Shown: positions 46,481 to 55,851, counted from the first letter of the stretch. The stretch: 64,000 nucleotides of DNA from Bifidobacterium pseudolongum subsp. globosum (GCF_000741295.1 NZ_JGZG01000005.1:605201-669200); one strand, 5' to 3'. Translations and numbers: made by a program. The notes: generated by a model from the letters alone, not told the origin.

Positions 46481-46975
46481 TCAACGCTTCGAGAACTGCG
46501 GCGCACGGCGAGCCTTGTGCAGACCGGCCTTCTTGCGCTCCACGACGCGGGCGTCGCGGGTCAGGAAGCCAGCCTTCTTCAGGGTCGCGCGGTTGGCATC
46601 GCGGTCGATCGCGTTCAGTGCGCGGGCAACGCCCAGGCGGATTGCGCCGGCCTGGCCGGTGGTGCCGCCACCGTCGACGAGCACGACGACGTCGAACTTG
46701 CCTTCGAGCTTGAGCAGCACGATCGGCGAGTTGACTTCACGCTGCTGGAGCTTCGACGGGAAGTACTCCTCGAGCGTACGGCCGTTGATCGTCCACTTGC
46801 CGGTGCCCGGGATCAGGCGCACACGGGCGACGGCTTCCTTACGACGGCCGGTGCCGTAGCCCGGAGCGATCGTGGAGGTGCCGGTGCCTGCACCGGAGTT
46901 GGTCTCGGTGGTGAAAGCGGCGGTGTTCTCAGCCTCGGTTTCCTGAACCGGGGAGTTGTTGGTGTTCTCAGCCAT
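46481..46975 (-). CDS. rpsI: 30S ribosomal protein S9
   Basis: uS9, whose C-terminal arm (RRAPQFSKR) touches the P-site tRNA. The core starts near residue 42 ([20 protein letters not shown]). The first ~40 residues are an unusual Asn/Thr/Glu-rich disordered extension. Total 164 residues. It is 20 bases after rplM, forming the usual pair. Confidence 0.97.
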   Translation of the reverse strand: MAENTNNSPVQETEAENTAAFTTETNSGAGTGTSTIAPGYGTGRRKEAVARVRLIPGTGKWTINGRTLEEYFPSKLQQREVNSPIVLLKLEGKFDVVVLVDGGGTTGQAGAIRLGVARALNAIDRDANRATLKKAGFLTRDARVVERKKAGLHKARRAPQFSKR

Positions 46976-46995
46976 GGTATCTATCTCCTAACGGT

Positions 46996-47445
46996 TCACT
47001 TTGCCTGCTGCGAGACCTGTTCGATCTCGAAGACCTGCGGCTGCTGGGCGGTGTGCGGGTGCTCCGCACCTGCGAAGACGCGCAGACGGGTCAGCTGGAC
47101 CTTGGCGAGCTTGTTCTTCGGCAGCATGCCCTTGACGGCGTGCATGATGATGCGCTCCGGCTTGTTCTTGAGCAGCTCGGCATAGCTGTCGCGACGCAGA
47201 CCGCCGGGACGGCCGGAATGGGAGTAGAGCTCCTTGTCCATCTTGTCACCAGTCAGTGCAATCTTATCGGCATTGATGATGATCACGTAGTTGCCGGAGT
47301 CGGCGTGAGGAGCGAAGGTCGGCTTGTTCTTGCCGCGCAGCAGGTTGGCTGCGGCGACGGAGAGGCGGCCGAGCACAACGTCGGTGGCGTCGATGATGTA
47401 CCAGTCATGAGTCAGGTCAGCTGGTTTCGGTGTGAAAGTTTTCAC
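46996..47445 (-). CDS. rplM: 50S ribosomal protein L13
   Basis: uL13, 149 residues, an early 50S assembly protein. [25 protein letters not shown] and [13 protein letters not shown] are canonical. It leads the rplM-rpsI operon, with a promoter about 150 bases upstream. Confidence 0.98.
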   Translation of the reverse strand: MKTFTPKPADLTHDWYIIDATDVVLGRLSVAAANLLRGKNKPTFAPHADSGNYVIIINADKIALTGDKMDKELYSHSGRPGGLRRDSYAELLKNKPERIIMHAVKGMLPKNKLAKVQLTRLRVFAGAEHPHTAQQPQVFEIEQVSQQAK

Positions 47446-47758
47446 GATATACCTTTTCCACTATTGTGTTCCGGATCTTCACCCAGATGGCGTGGTCAGC
47501 GCACATCCGCGTTCCGATCTCATTACCGTGGGCTCCCTGAAAGTCCTTATGGCGAGTGGGAAAGCGCTTTGAAGGACCCCGTAGGGAAACACAACAATCT
47601 ACTAGTATATCGACTGGCTTGACAACGGGCGCGTGCGTAACACGCCGTGCGTCACGGAGACGGAATCAGGGACTTCACCGGCGCGCTGTGGCGGAAAAAT
47701 CGAGATCCTGAGTGATCATAGAAGGCAAAGGGCATACAGGGCGCATTGAGAGGTCACC
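47446..47758. promoter_or_regulatory. divergent region between rplM and the restriction gene
   Basis: No gene is seen in these 313 bases. They hold the rplM promoter (47596-47625) and a long rplM leader. The restriction gene has a GAGAGG ribosome binding site just before 47759; its promoter is not obvious. Confidence 0.5.
47596..47625 (-). promoter_or_regulatory. rplM-rpsI promoter
   Basis: On the minus strand, TTGTCA (47620-47625), an 18-base spacer and TAGATT (47596-47601). An overlapping TATACT lies just before the -10. Confidence 0.55.
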
Positions 47759-49696
47759 ATGAAGATTGATGCAAACAGCCAAGCGCTGTCGAAAATCCTG
47801 ACGATGGAAAGCCGGGAGTACTATCACATTCCACCCTATCAGCGCCCGTATTCATGGAAAGAGGAGCAGATCGACCAGCTGTTCCGTGACATCGAGGATG
47901 AACCATCGGGATATTACATCGGCAACATCCTCGTCACGAAACACGACGTAGACGACGACGCATCGTCCACGGTCTACGAGGTCATTGACGGCCAGCAACG
48001 CCTCACAACGCTGTCATTGTTCCTATTGGCGATCTGGCAGATCGTCCGCGAGCGCACTCTTCCACTCAATGAGGATGACAAGGAGCTGTCGGACCAGATG
48101 AACAGCGACATCGGCCGCCGTCTCATGGTGAACCGCAATCCGTCGGCACCGCGTCTGCAACTGCTCGCCGACGACGCCGGCATTTACCAGGAGCTCATCC
48201 GCGCAGTCCGTGAAAAGGAACAGCCGCAGGTTAAGAAGAACCGTAAATTCTATAAGCGGTACCGATACATCGTGGAGACGCTGGCGGACACATCGGTTAT
48301 TGCGGATATGGCCGCGCTATACGAGTTCTATGACAAGCTCATCAATGTGCTCGTGTTGCAGATAGAGGCGGCGAGCATCGGTGACGCATTCAGTATCTTT
48401 TCATCCCTCAATTCGAAGGGACTGCCTCTGACGCTTGTGGACCTGCTCAAAAGCGAATTCCTCGGCATGGACGGCGGACAGAACGCAGAGGGTGAATCTG
48501 TGCTTGAGCAGCAGTGGGAGACGCTTATCGGCATCTTCGCGAAGGATGGCAATGCAGGGGACGCGAGTGATGTGGATACGACGGCACTCACGCAGTTCTT
48601 CCTAAACAACTATGATGCGTTTGAAAGCACGAAGAAAGGCTCGGTCACGAAGAGCAAAGCGCTCACGCTGTATCAGGAGGTCATCAAGAAGAAGCGGGAC
48701 CTGACACGTGTAGGCCGGCCGAACGTGTATCTCAAGGAACTGATCCGCCGTGCCCGAGCCTATGTGAATATCATCCAGCTCTCCTACCGCGCGCAGGAGG
48801 GCACACTGTTCGAGGATGCAGATATTCGTGAGCAACTTGCGGACCTCAAACAGTTGGAGTCTACACAGGCCTACCCACTGCTCCTGCTGCTCTTCGTGAA
48901 AGCCGAGGAACTGCAAATGGATGCCACGCGGATGTCGATTATCCTGCGCGCGCTCGTGACCTTCTATGTACGTCGCAATATCACCGAGGTACCGAAGTCA
49001 TCGAACATTCGCGCGAAAATCATCGGCATCATCCGCGCGATTAGCGCCGATTCCCTACACGGCGATGATATCGTGCGCCTCGTTGTGCAAACGCTCAAAA
49101 GCGAAAGCAGGGATGAAGACTTCGGGAGCGCAATACTTCAACGACCGATTTATGAGCAGAACTCGAAGACGACGCGCTTCGTGCTCATCGATCTGGAACA
49201 GGCATTGCAGCGGGAGAACCATGTCAGCCTTTCCACGAAAGCCCATCCGCTCAATCTCAACGATGTGCTTGCGAACGGCAAACCACGGTGGACGATCGAG
49301 CACATCCTGCCGGAAGGCAAACTCCCCGATCATTGGCAGCAGATGATCGCTCCGGATCATCCGGAAGACGCCGAAGAGCTCAAGGAGGAATACACGCACC
49401 GCATCGGCAACCTGACGCTCACCGCTTACAACGAGAACATGCAGCAGAAGCCCTTCGCCGACCCCGAACACCCGGTGGCCGCGGAGGACACGCATTACAA
49501 TCTGTCGAAACGCGACTACAAAGACAACGGCGAGTACGTGGGCATGCGCAGCCGGCTGCAGATCAACACCAGCATTCCGCAGGTTGGCGAGCGCATTGAA
49601 GACAAAACGTCGTGGACGATCGACGACATCACGCGACGTTCTGAATGGTTCCGCGATGAAATGCTGAAACGGTACCGGTTCCCTGACATCGACTGA
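47759..49696 (+). CDS. GmrSD-type type IV restriction enzyme (DUF262-DUF1524 fusion)
   Basis: A 645-residue defence-type protein. The N-terminal DUF262/GmrS domain has IPPYQRPYSW (near residue 23), the ParB/sulfiredoxin-like DGQQRLTT motif (near 78) and FSSLNSKGLPLTLVDLLKSEF. The C-terminal DUF1524/GmrD nuclease domain has the HNH-type WTIEHILPEG and RIGNLTLTAYNENM. Family members use NTPs to cut DNA with modified cytosines, such as glucosylated phage DNA. It lies alone between core ribosomal and glycogen genes, with lower GC, consistent with acquisition. A perfect terminator follows. Confidence 0.88.
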   Translation: MKIDANSQALSKILTMESREYYHIPPYQRPYSWKEEQIDQLFRDIEDEPSGYYIGNILVTKHDVDDDASSTVYEVIDGQQRLTTLSLFLLAIWQIVRERTLPLNEDDKELSDQMNSDIGRRLMVNRNPSAPRLQLLADDAGIYQELIRAVREKEQPQVKKNRKFYKRYRYIVETLADTSVIADMAALYEFYDKLINVLVLQIEAASIGDAFSIFSSLNSKGLPLTLVDLLKSEFLGMDGGQNAEGESVLEQQWETLIGIFAKDGNAGDASDVDTTALTQFFLNNYDAFESTKKGSVTKSKALTLYQEVIKKKRDLTRVGRPNVYLKELIRRARAYVNIIQLSYRAQEGTLFEDADIREQLADLKQLESTQAYPLLLLLFVKAEELQMDATRMSIILRALVTFYVRRNITEVPKSSNIRAKIIGIIRAISADSLHGDDIVRLVVQTLKSESRDEDFGSAILQRPIYEQNSKTTRFVLIDLEQALQRENHVSLSTKAHPLNLNDVLANGKPRWTIEHILPEGKLPDHWQQMIAPDHPEDAEELKEEYTHRIGNLTLTAYNENMQQKPFADPEHPVAAEDTHYNLSKRDYKDNGEYVGMRSRLQINTSIPQVGERIEDKTSWTIDDITRRSEWFRDEMLKRYRFPDID

Positions 49697-49716
49697 ACCA
49701 TGTAGCGCCCCAATTT

Positions 49717-49749
49717 CATGTGCCCTTGCATGCGATGCAAGGGCACATG
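49717..49749 (+). terminator. terminator of the GmrSD-type gene
   Basis: A perfect 15-bp stem, CATGTGCCCTTGCAT with ATGCAAGGGCACATG, and a 3-base loop are followed by TGTTTGTATT. Confidence 0.8.
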
Positions 49750-49850
49750 TGTTTGTATTCATGGATCCCAGCACTCTCCCAGCACGATCCCGATCCGATC
49801 GCGGAGTGCTTGCCTAGACTTGTTGGGGCATCAACAACCAATGGAGAAAC

Positions 49851-50270
49851 ATGGACGGCAGACTTGATGAGCGCATGTTCGGGGCGATCATTCGCTCCAT
49901 GCTGGATATTGCGCGCAACAGCGAAAACCACACGTGGTTCCTTGAAAAAGAAGACTTCACATCGGGCGAGTTCACCGCCAACGATTGGCATCGCTTTCTC
50001 GGTGACATGGCATGGATGGCCTCCCAGCACCCTGCATTGCACATCGAGTCGGTCATCGAGGTGCCGGCGCCCGATTGGCGGGATGCCAATGATTATGCGG
50101 CCGCCTTCTACGGCGATTTTCTGTACCTTTTCGATGAAGAACCTCGGGAGGTGTCAGACAACGAAGAGCCACCTTACGCACCTTGGTGGTCGCAAAAGCA
50201 CCGGCATGCGCCATTTTTCCTGACGCTGCCCTTCCCACTGACGCTCATCTGCATCCGCAAGCGTCCTTGA
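49851..50270 (+). CDS. hypothetical 139-residue acidic protein
   Basis: A frame with ATG at 49851 and a TGGAGA ribosome binding site. The first ~115 residues look like a real, acidic, Trp-rich globular protein (DWHRFLGDMAWMASQHP, DFLYLFDEEPREV). The last ~20 residues are hydrophobic then basic and look like read-through after a frameshift. No family is recognised. It follows the restriction gene with a terminator between, so a link to defence is only a guess by position. Confidence 0.5.
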   Translation: MDGRLDERMFGAIIRSMLDIARNSENHTWFLEKEDFTSGEFTANDWHRFLGDMAWMASQHPALHIESVIEVPAPDWRDANDYAAAFYGDFLYLFDEEPREVSDNEEPPYAPWWSQKHRHAPFFLTLPFPLTLICIRKRP

Positions 50271-50279
50271 TGGCTGGTC

Positions 50280-50440
50280 GTGACTACCCATCGACTACGT
50301 ACAGCCATATCTTGGCACTGTGACGACCATCTCTGGCTACCCACTAGCAACCAACTGCCATCAGGCTCCCCTCACGCGACCGCGCATGACTACCCACTAG
50401 CCACCAACAACCATCAGAACCCCTGCAGAAATGGTCATTC
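50280..50440. repeat. imperfect direct repeats before malQ terminator
   Basis: GACTACCCA-type units recur near 50282, 50336 and 50389, about 54 bases apart. The last two share CTACCCACTAGC, ACCAAC and CCATCAG at the same offsets. The strand is rich in C and A and poor in G. Confidence 0.5.
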
Positions 50441-50467
50441 ATGGTCCCCTAGCCGCCCAACGCAACG

Positions 50468-50496
50468 AAAGGCCCGACGCGTGTGCGCCGGGCCTT
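50468..50496 (-). terminator. terminator of malQ
   Basis: AAGGCCCGACGC pairs with GCGCCGGGCCTT (one mismatch) and is followed by TTTCGTT on the minus strand. Confidence 0.75.
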
Positions 50497-50521
50497 GCAT
50501 AATCGAGGAATACCGCGGAAA

Positions 50522-52690
50522 TCAGCTGTTCATGATCTTCGTGATGCGCTGCAGCAGGTCACCTTGGAACAGGTCTTCGAGCATCACGGCGGCGCCGTTC
50601 GCGTCGGCGAGCGGGATGCGCCAGTTCGGGTACTCGTTGTCGGTGCCCGGCTGGTTCTGCGCGCGCTTCTCGCCGACGGCGTCCACGACGGACGCGGCGA
50701 GCAGCTTGCACGGCGAGCCCTTGAGGCCACGGTACAGCGCTTCGATGATCTCGGTCTCGTGCGCGACTTCGTCTTCGAGCAGCGAAGCATCCAGATATCC
50801 CTGATCCACAAGCATCTGCAGCATCGCGTTGTGCTCGGCGCGGGCGCTCGCCTCGAACGCCTCCGCGCCTTCTTCGAGCAGGCCAAGGCGTTCACGGATC
50901 TTCACATGCTCGTACTCGAGGTAGCCGGCCGCCGGCGGCAGATCGTGCGTGTTGACGGACGCGAGCGCATACGGGCGCCAATGCTTCGGCGGGGTGAACA
51001 CACCGTCCATCTGCTCGAACCATTCCACGGCGCAGCCGAGGATGCCGTGTTCGGAAAGCGCGTGCTGCACGTAATCCGGCACAACGCCCAGATCCTCGCC
51101 GACGACGATGCCACCGACACGGCTCGCTTCGATCGCGAGGATGCCGAGCATCACGTTGTGGTCGTAGTACACGTAGGTGCCGTCGACCGCCGTATGGCCT
51201 TCCGGGATCCACCACAGGCGGAACAGGCCTAGGATGTGGTCGATGCGCACGGCGCCGGCGCAGTCGAACATGCCGCGCACCATCTCGCGATACGACAGGT
51301 AGCCGGTGTTCTTGAGCGCGAGCGGGCTGAGCGGGGGCTGGCTCCAGTTCTGGCCCTGCTGGTTGAACATGTCCGGCGGTGCGCCCACGGTGGCGCCCTT
51401 GGCGAAGCGCTCCGGGTTCCACCACACTTCGGAACCGAGCGGGTGCACACCCACGGCCATGTCGGACATGATGCCAATCTTCATGCCGACGGTGCGGGCC
51501 GCTTCCTGCGCCAAGTGCAGCTGCTGGGTGGCGGTCCATTCGAGCCAACGGTAGAACTCGAGCTCATCGGCGTGCTTCTCGCGCAGGTCGATGACCTCCG
51601 GGGATTCCTTCGTCATCGTGCGAATCCAGTTGTCCGGCTTGTCTTCCGGCGCGCCCCACAGCTCATAGCACAGGCACCATGTGGCGTAGGCCTCGAGGTC
51701 TTCGCCGCAGCGCGCCTTGTACTCGTCGAACTCGCGCTGGCGTTCCTGGCCAAGGCCGGCGTCGAAGATCGTGCGCAGGGCCGGCTTCTTCTCGAGCCAC
51801 ATCGCGTCACGGTCGATGAGCTGCGGGTCGTTGTTGAACGTCTCCACATTGGCGTGCTCGGCCTTGATCTTGGCCTTGGCCTCGCCGTCGAGCATGTTGT
51901 ATTCCGGAATGTCCTCCGGACGGATGTACGTGAAGTTCACGAAACGACGCGACACCGGCAGGTACGGCGAAGGCGTCAGCGGCACCACAGGCTCGGCCGC
52001 GTGCAGCGGGTTCACGAGCAGGAAATCGGCGTCGGTGTAGCGCTTGCCGTCGGTGAGCAGCGTGCGCAGGTCGGAGTAGTCGCCCACACCCCACGAATCG
52101 GCCGAACGAATCGAATACAGCTGGGCCATCCAGCCCCACAGCGAGCCGTCCTTCATCGGGTCGAGCATCTCAATGCGCTCCGGCGCGCTGATCAGCGTGG
52201 CGTCTTCGGTATGGTCGCCGCTCTCCACGTGCAGCGTGTGGTAGCCCACCGGCAGTTCGGCCGGCAGCACCAGATCGGATTCAGCCACGAACTTGCCGTC
52301 GATCTCACGCACCTTGGCTTCGGGCATCGGGTTGAGCTGCAGCTCACCCTCGAAGGGCTCGCCGTTCTCCAGAATCAGCGTGATCTGCGCGGGTTCGGTG
52401 ATACCCGTGCGCAGCGTCACATGCGTCTCCTTGCCCACCGTGTGCAGCACGGTCGGGTCCACAAGACGCAGGTTCTGCTCGTGGGCGATGGTGGTGATCG
52501 CCTGCTCGATCGCCTCCGGGGTGGTTGCGTCGATTCCAAGGGCCCCGAGGATCGCAATGAGCGTTTCATCGGAAATCTCGTGGAAGTCTCGCGACAATCC
52601 AGTGTAACTAGTTGCAACGCCCATCATGGACGCCAGACGCACGAGCGGGCGTGCGAGGCGTTCGGGGCTTTCTTCCATGTGCTCTGCCAT
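50522..52690 (-). CDS. malQ: 4-alpha-glucanotransferase (amylomaltase)
   Basis: A 722-residue GH77 enzyme that disproportionates maltodextrins. The catalytic Asp is in AVRIDHILGLFRLWW (near 465), the acid/base Glu in VVGEDLGVVPDYV, and the third Asp in VNTHDLPPAAGYL. An N-terminal domain of ~150 residues precedes the barrel, as in actinobacterial MalQ. A TACACT -10 lies 8 bases before the ATG, so the mRNA may be leaderless or nearly so. Together with glgX it would process glycogen-derived dextrins. Confidence 0.96.
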   Translation of the reverse strand: MAEHMEESPERLARPLVRLASMMGVATSYTGLSRDFHEISDETLIAILGALGIDATTPEAIEQAITTIAHEQNLRLVDPTVLHTVGKETHVTLRTGITEPAQITLILENGEPFEGELQLNPMPEAKVREIDGKFVAESDLVLPAELPVGYHTLHVESGDHTEDATLISAPERIEMLDPMKDGSLWGWMAQLYSIRSADSWGVGDYSDLRTLLTDGKRYTDADFLLVNPLHAAEPVVPLTPSPYLPVSRRFVNFTYIRPEDIPEYNMLDGEAKAKIKAEHANVETFNNDPQLIDRDAMWLEKKPALRTIFDAGLGQERQREFDEYKARCGEDLEAYATWCLCYELWGAPEDKPDNWIRTMTKESPEVIDLREKHADELEFYRWLEWTATQQLHLAQEAARTVGMKIGIMSDMAVGVHPLGSEVWWNPERFAKGATVGAPPDMFNQQGQNWSQPPLSPLALKNTGYLSYREMVRGMFDCAGAVRIDHILGLFRLWWIPEGHTAVDGTYVYYDHNVMLGILAIEASRVGGIVVGEDLGVVPDYVQHALSEHGILGCAVEWFEQMDGVFTPPKHWRPYALASVNTHDLPPAAGYLEYEHVKIRERLGLLEEGAEAFEASARAEHNAMLQMLVDQGYLDASLLEDEVAHETEIIEALYRGLKGSPCKLLAASVVDAVGEKRAQNQPGTDNEYPNWRIPLADANGAAVMLEDLFQGDLLQRITKIMNS

Positions 52691-52780
52691 AAGACCTTAG
52701 TGTAGGGCACTTCTCCCCGACAAAACACCCATACCCCGCGTTTTTAACACACTTTTGTCACGAAATCCGCCAATCGCGTG

Positions 52781-53404
52781 TCATTCCCCCGCGGCAAGGC
52801 GCCGCTGTGCCGCGTGCACGACCTCGGCGCTCGCGTCTTTGCTCAGCCTGCGCACGGTCTCTTCCGACGCGTTGGGATTGAGCGCCACCGACCGCCGCAC
52901 CATCGACGACAGCACAGCCGGCGCGTCCGGTTCGAGCTCGGTGCCGAGGCGCGACAGATAGTCGAGCGTTTCCGCGCCCACTTGCGGGTTCTGCGCGCCT
53001 TCCATGCGCATCTTCCACGAGGTCTGCTTGTTGCGCAGCGCCTCGTCGCGCACGTCGGCGTCGCCGTCCTTGGTCAGGCGCCCCACGAGCCAGTTCTTCG
53101 CGTCGGCGTTCGCCGCCACGGCGCGCCGCACGTCCACCGCTTCGTCCGTCGACAGTTTGACGAGCACGTTCGGGAACGGCATCGTCTGCGCCAGGAACAC
53201 GCGGTCCTCGAGCGGCGTGTGCTGATTGCCCGCCACGGCCTCGAGCAGTGCGGTGGCGCGCGAGAACGCCGCCTGGTCCGCGCGGTCCGGCAGCGGCCGG
53301 CGCGCGAACTCGTGCAGCTCCGCTTCGTCTGTGGAATGCCGCAGACGCTCGTACGTCTCGGTAAGCGTGGCGTGTTCGGCCTGCGTGTTCTGCTCGCTGC
53401 TCAT
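52781..53404 (-). CDS. HEAT/LRV-like helical repeat protein, unknown
   Basis: A 207-residue acidic, all-helical protein. Degenerate ~30-residue units recur (EDRVFLAQTMPFPNVLVKLSTDEAV, then VRRAVAANADAKNWLVGRLTKDGDADVRDEALRN, then VALNPNASEETVRRLSKDASAEV), resembling leucine-rich-variant or HEAT repeats. Such repeats serve protein binding; no partner is evident. It lies between malQ and the YigZ gene on the same strand. Confidence 0.7.
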   Translation of the reverse strand: MSSEQNTQAEHATLTETYERLRHSTDEAELHEFARRPLPDRADQAAFSRATALLEAVAGNQHTPLEDRVFLAQTMPFPNVLVKLSTDEAVDVRRAVAANADAKNWLVGRLTKDGDADVRDEALRNKQTSWKMRMEGAQNPQVGAETLDYLSRLGTELEPDAPAVLSSMVRRSVALNPNASEETVRRLSKDASAEVVHAAQRRLAAGE

Positions 53405-53464
53405 GCCTGACCTTTCGCTGGTTCGCGGGATTGATGCGCGCGGATGGCGCCGTGCGTTGCTATC

Positions 53465-54103
53465 TTACTCGGGCATCGGGCGGGCGACCTGCCCGAGTGG
53501 CTCGGGCACCACGCCCGCATTGAACGCTTCGCGCACGCGGTTTTCGAATGTCTCGCAGTTGGTCTGTGGAATCGTCGCGACAATCTCCACGCGGTCGGTG
53601 AACTGCGCGTCGGTCTGCTCGCCTTCGCACTGCGCGAGCAGCTGCTGGAACTGCCCCAGCTGCGCGTAGTCGAGCCGTACTCGCAACTGCCGGCACGGCA
53701 CAATGCGCGCCAGTTGCGCGGCTTTGACGGCGATCGACGCGCCGGTGGAATACGCGCGCGTCAATCCGCCCGAACCGAGCAGAATGCCGCCGAAATACCG
53801 CGTGACCGCCACCACGCAGTCGGTCAGGTCATTCGCGCGCAGCACGTCCAGGATTGGTTTGCCTGCGGTGCCCGACGGCTCGCCGTCGTCGCTCATGCGC
53901 TCCATCACGCGTCCGGAATCGTCGGTCACAATCGCCGCATACGCCACATGGCGCGCCTTCGGGTGCGCCTCGCGGATCGATTCGACGAACGCGAGCGCCT
54001 CGGCGAGCGTGGCAACATGGCACGCGTCGCCGATGAACTCGGATTTCTTCTCCACGAACGAGTCATGCGCGGGGGCATCTGCGGTGTTGAGGATTGTGCG
54101 CAT
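53465..54103 (-). CDS. YigZ/IMPACT family protein
   Basis: A 212-residue protein of the UPF0029/IMPACT family. The N-terminal domain carries the signature VAVTRYFGGILLGSGGLTRAYS near residue 100. A C-terminal DUF1949-like domain follows. Role is unclear; eukaryotic relatives touch translation control. It starts 3 bases past the dehydrogenase stop, so the two form an operon. Confidence 0.88.
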   Translation of the reverse strand: MRTILNTADAPAHDSFVEKKSEFIGDACHVATLAEALAFVESIREAHPKARHVAYAAIVTDDSGRVMERMSDDGEPSGTAGKPILDVLRANDLTDCVVAVTRYFGGILLGSGGLTRAYSTGASIAVKAAQLARIVPCRQLRVRLDYAQLGQFQQLLAQCEGEQTDAQFTDRVEIVATIPQTNCETFENRVREAFNAGVVPEPLGQVARPMPE

Positions 54104-54106
54104 GGC

Positions 54107-55129
54107 CTACTTCCCCGCGTTCCATGCCACGCCCGGCGTGACGGCGTTGTAGTCGCCGCCGGTGAAGTACGACGCGATCGATTCGACGCACTGCCGTGTG
54201 AGATTGCGATTCGCGCCGTCCGAACGCCATGCCACGTGCGGTGTGAGCACCAGATTGGGCATGGAGCGTAGCGGACTGTCCGCAGGCAACGGCTCGGTGT
54301 CGAAGACGTCGAGGCCCGCGGGGATGTCACCGCGTGCGAGCCGCTTCTCGAGCGCGCCAGACGCGATCACTTCGGCGCGCGCGGTGTTGATGAAGATCGT
54401 GCCGGGGCGCATCGCGTCGAGGTGTTCGGCGGTGATCATGCCGCGCGTCTCGTCGGTGAGCGGCATGTGCACGCTCACCACGTCGGCGCCGGCGAACAGT
54501 TCGGTCAGCGTGGGCACCGGCGTCACGTTGTGCGTGGCGAAGCGCGCCGGATCGCCGCGGCCGGAGTCCCACGCCGTCACGTGCATGCCGAAGCCGTTCG
54601 CGATGCGCGCCACCGTGCCGCCGATGCCGCCAAGGCCGACGATCGCGAGCGTGCGCTCGTTGAGGTCGAGCCCGGGCGCGCCGTCCCAGCCGCCGGCGCG
54701 CAGCTGGCTGTCGAGCGCGCCCACGCGGCGTGTGATCTCAAGCATAAGCGCGAACGCGAATTCGGCCACGGCGGCGTCGCCATAGTGGCGCACATTGCAT
54801 ATGCGCACGCCGAGTTTGGTGGCGAGGTCCAGGTTCACATAGCTCGCCACGCCCGTGCCGCCGAACGCGAGCACGCGCACATGGCTGGCGAGTTCGGTGA
54901 GCATGGCGTCGCTGATGTGCACATTGATGACGTTGACCGCCTGTGCGTCGGCGCAGCGCCTCACGAATTCGTGCGCGTCGAAGGTGTGGTCGGTGTGCAT
55001 GCGCACACGCGCGATGCCGTCGAGCAGGGGGAGCGATTCACGCAGCGGCTCGACCATGTCGTCGAAGACGCTGGGGATCACCACGAGCGGCAGATCGGTG
55101 CGGTCTTGCTGGGTTTCGATGAGGGTCAT
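54107..55129 (-). CDS. D-isomer 2-hydroxyacid dehydrogenase
   Basis: A 340-residue NAD-dependent dehydrogenase of the D-lactate/phosphoglycerate dehydrogenase family. The dinucleotide fold shows GLGGIGGTVARIA near residue 155. The catalytic Arg, Glu and His are in NTARAEVI, LDVFDTEPLP and LTPHVAW. The ATG at 55129 is taken; upstream codons run into non-coding repeats. D-lactate dehydrogenase-like activity fits a fermenter, but bifidobacteria mainly make L-lactate, so the substrate is open. Confidence 0.88.
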   Translation of the reverse strand: MTLIETQQDRTDLPLVVIPSVFDDMVEPLRESLPLLDGIARVRMHTDHTFDAHEFVRRCADAQAVNVINVHISDAMLTELASHVRVLAFGGTGVASYVNLDLATKLGVRICNVRHYGDAAVAEFAFALMLEITRRVGALDSQLRAGGWDGAPGLDLNERTLAIVGLGGIGGTVARIANGFGMHVTAWDSGRGDPARFATHNVTPVPTLTELFAGADVVSVHMPLTDETRGMITAEHLDAMRPGTIFINTARAEVIASGALEKRLARGDIPAGLDVFDTEPLPADSPLRSMPNLVLTPHVAWRSDGANRNLTRQCVESIASYFTGGDYNAVTPGVAWNAGK

Positions 55130-55491
55130 GGTTCCACTGTAGCGAGCTCCTGATACGGAGAGATTGTGTGCAGGCGTGGCGCGCGGGGCGGTGATGCGAG
55201 CCTGGTATGCGGGTGTGTTGTGTGGATATTGTCGGGATGTGCCCCGCGCGGTTGCCGGCATGCGGGCAGATGGGTAGACTTGGTGCCGAGGCAGCGGACA
55301 AAGGCGTACCACGGCCTTACATACTTACGCCTCGTGCCTATCCTTCGATTTCGGGGCGTTCGTATGTTTGTGGTTTGGTTGGTTTGCCCTGTTTGCCCCG
55401 ATCCCCCGCGGTACGGCGCGTACCCAGCTATGCGCCCACCAGGGCCAATGCGGCATCCACCCAAGCCATATGGCCTTCCCACCTGTGCATC

Positions 55492-55537
55492 CCTGACGAA
55501 AGTCATATTCTGGGCCGCTGAGCATGACAACCCTCTG
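55492..55537 (-). repeat. tRNA-Ser-linked repeat, single copy
   Basis: On the minus strand it reads CAGAGGGTTGTCATGCTCAG, then GCGGCCCAGAATATGACTTTCGTCAGG. This aligns base for base with the first ~46 bases of the units at 20571, 20675 and 20779. It lies about 230 bases downstream of tRNA-Ser(GCU), in the tRNA's orientation. Confidence 0.7.
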
Positions 55538-55540
55538 TAA

Positions 55541-55595
55541 TTGTCCGAAAACACGGTGTAGCAACGATTTTTGCGACAGATAGGACCGTTAGTCC
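55541..55595. repeat. copy of the 52-bp repeat
   Basis: TTGTCCGAAAACACGG matches the third unit at 38206 (CTGTCCGAAAACACGG), and the following CAACGATTTTTGCGACAGATAG resembles the rest of that unit. It abuts the tRNA-Ser-linked repeat. Confidence 0.55.
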
Positions 55596-55726
55596 TGCTG
55601 AAAAGCGTGCACTCATTTGTGCACTCATCTCACCTCTATGAAGAGTGCATATGGGCAGCGGGCGCTTATTTGTGGAAATTGGCCACACTGCTTGGTTGGC
55701 CTTGCGGCAGTAGGCGCCTCGGCATG

Positions 55727-55758
55727 AAAAAAGGGTTTTGCGAACACGCGCAAAACCC
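55727..55758 (-). terminator. terminator of tRNA-Ser(GCU)
   Basis: On the minus strand GGGTTTTGCG pairs with CGCAAAACCC and is followed by six T residues. Confidence 0.85.
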
Positions 55759-55764
55759 TAGTCG

Positions 55765-55851
55765 CGGAGTCAGAGGGATTCGAACCCTCGAGCCGCTAAC
55801 GCGACTAACACCTTAGCAGGGTGCCCCTTTCGGCCGCTCAGGCATGACTCC
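55765..55851 (-). tRNA. tRNA-Ser(GCU)
   Basis: A class II tRNA with acceptor GGAGTCA/TGACTCC and discriminator G. The anticodon stem-loop CACC-CTGCTAA-GGTG has anticodon GCU. It has a long variable arm and T arm GGGTTCGAATCCC. CCA is not encoded. A terminator follows. Confidence 0.95.

Larger units (their letters stand above)
55130..55764. other. gene-free region with two repeat families
   Basis: No credible gene is found in 635 bases. The region contains one copy of the tRNA-Ser-linked repeat (55492-55537), directly followed by a copy of the 52-bp repeat (55541-55595), and the tRNA-Ser(GCU) terminator (55727-55758). Confidence 0.6.

Noticed and set aside
55166..55540. 124-codon plus-strand frame between the dehydrogenase and tRNA-Ser(GCU)
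   Set aside because: Cys/Arg/Pro-rich composition, no ribosome binding site, and it ends inside a DNA repeat; judged non-coding.
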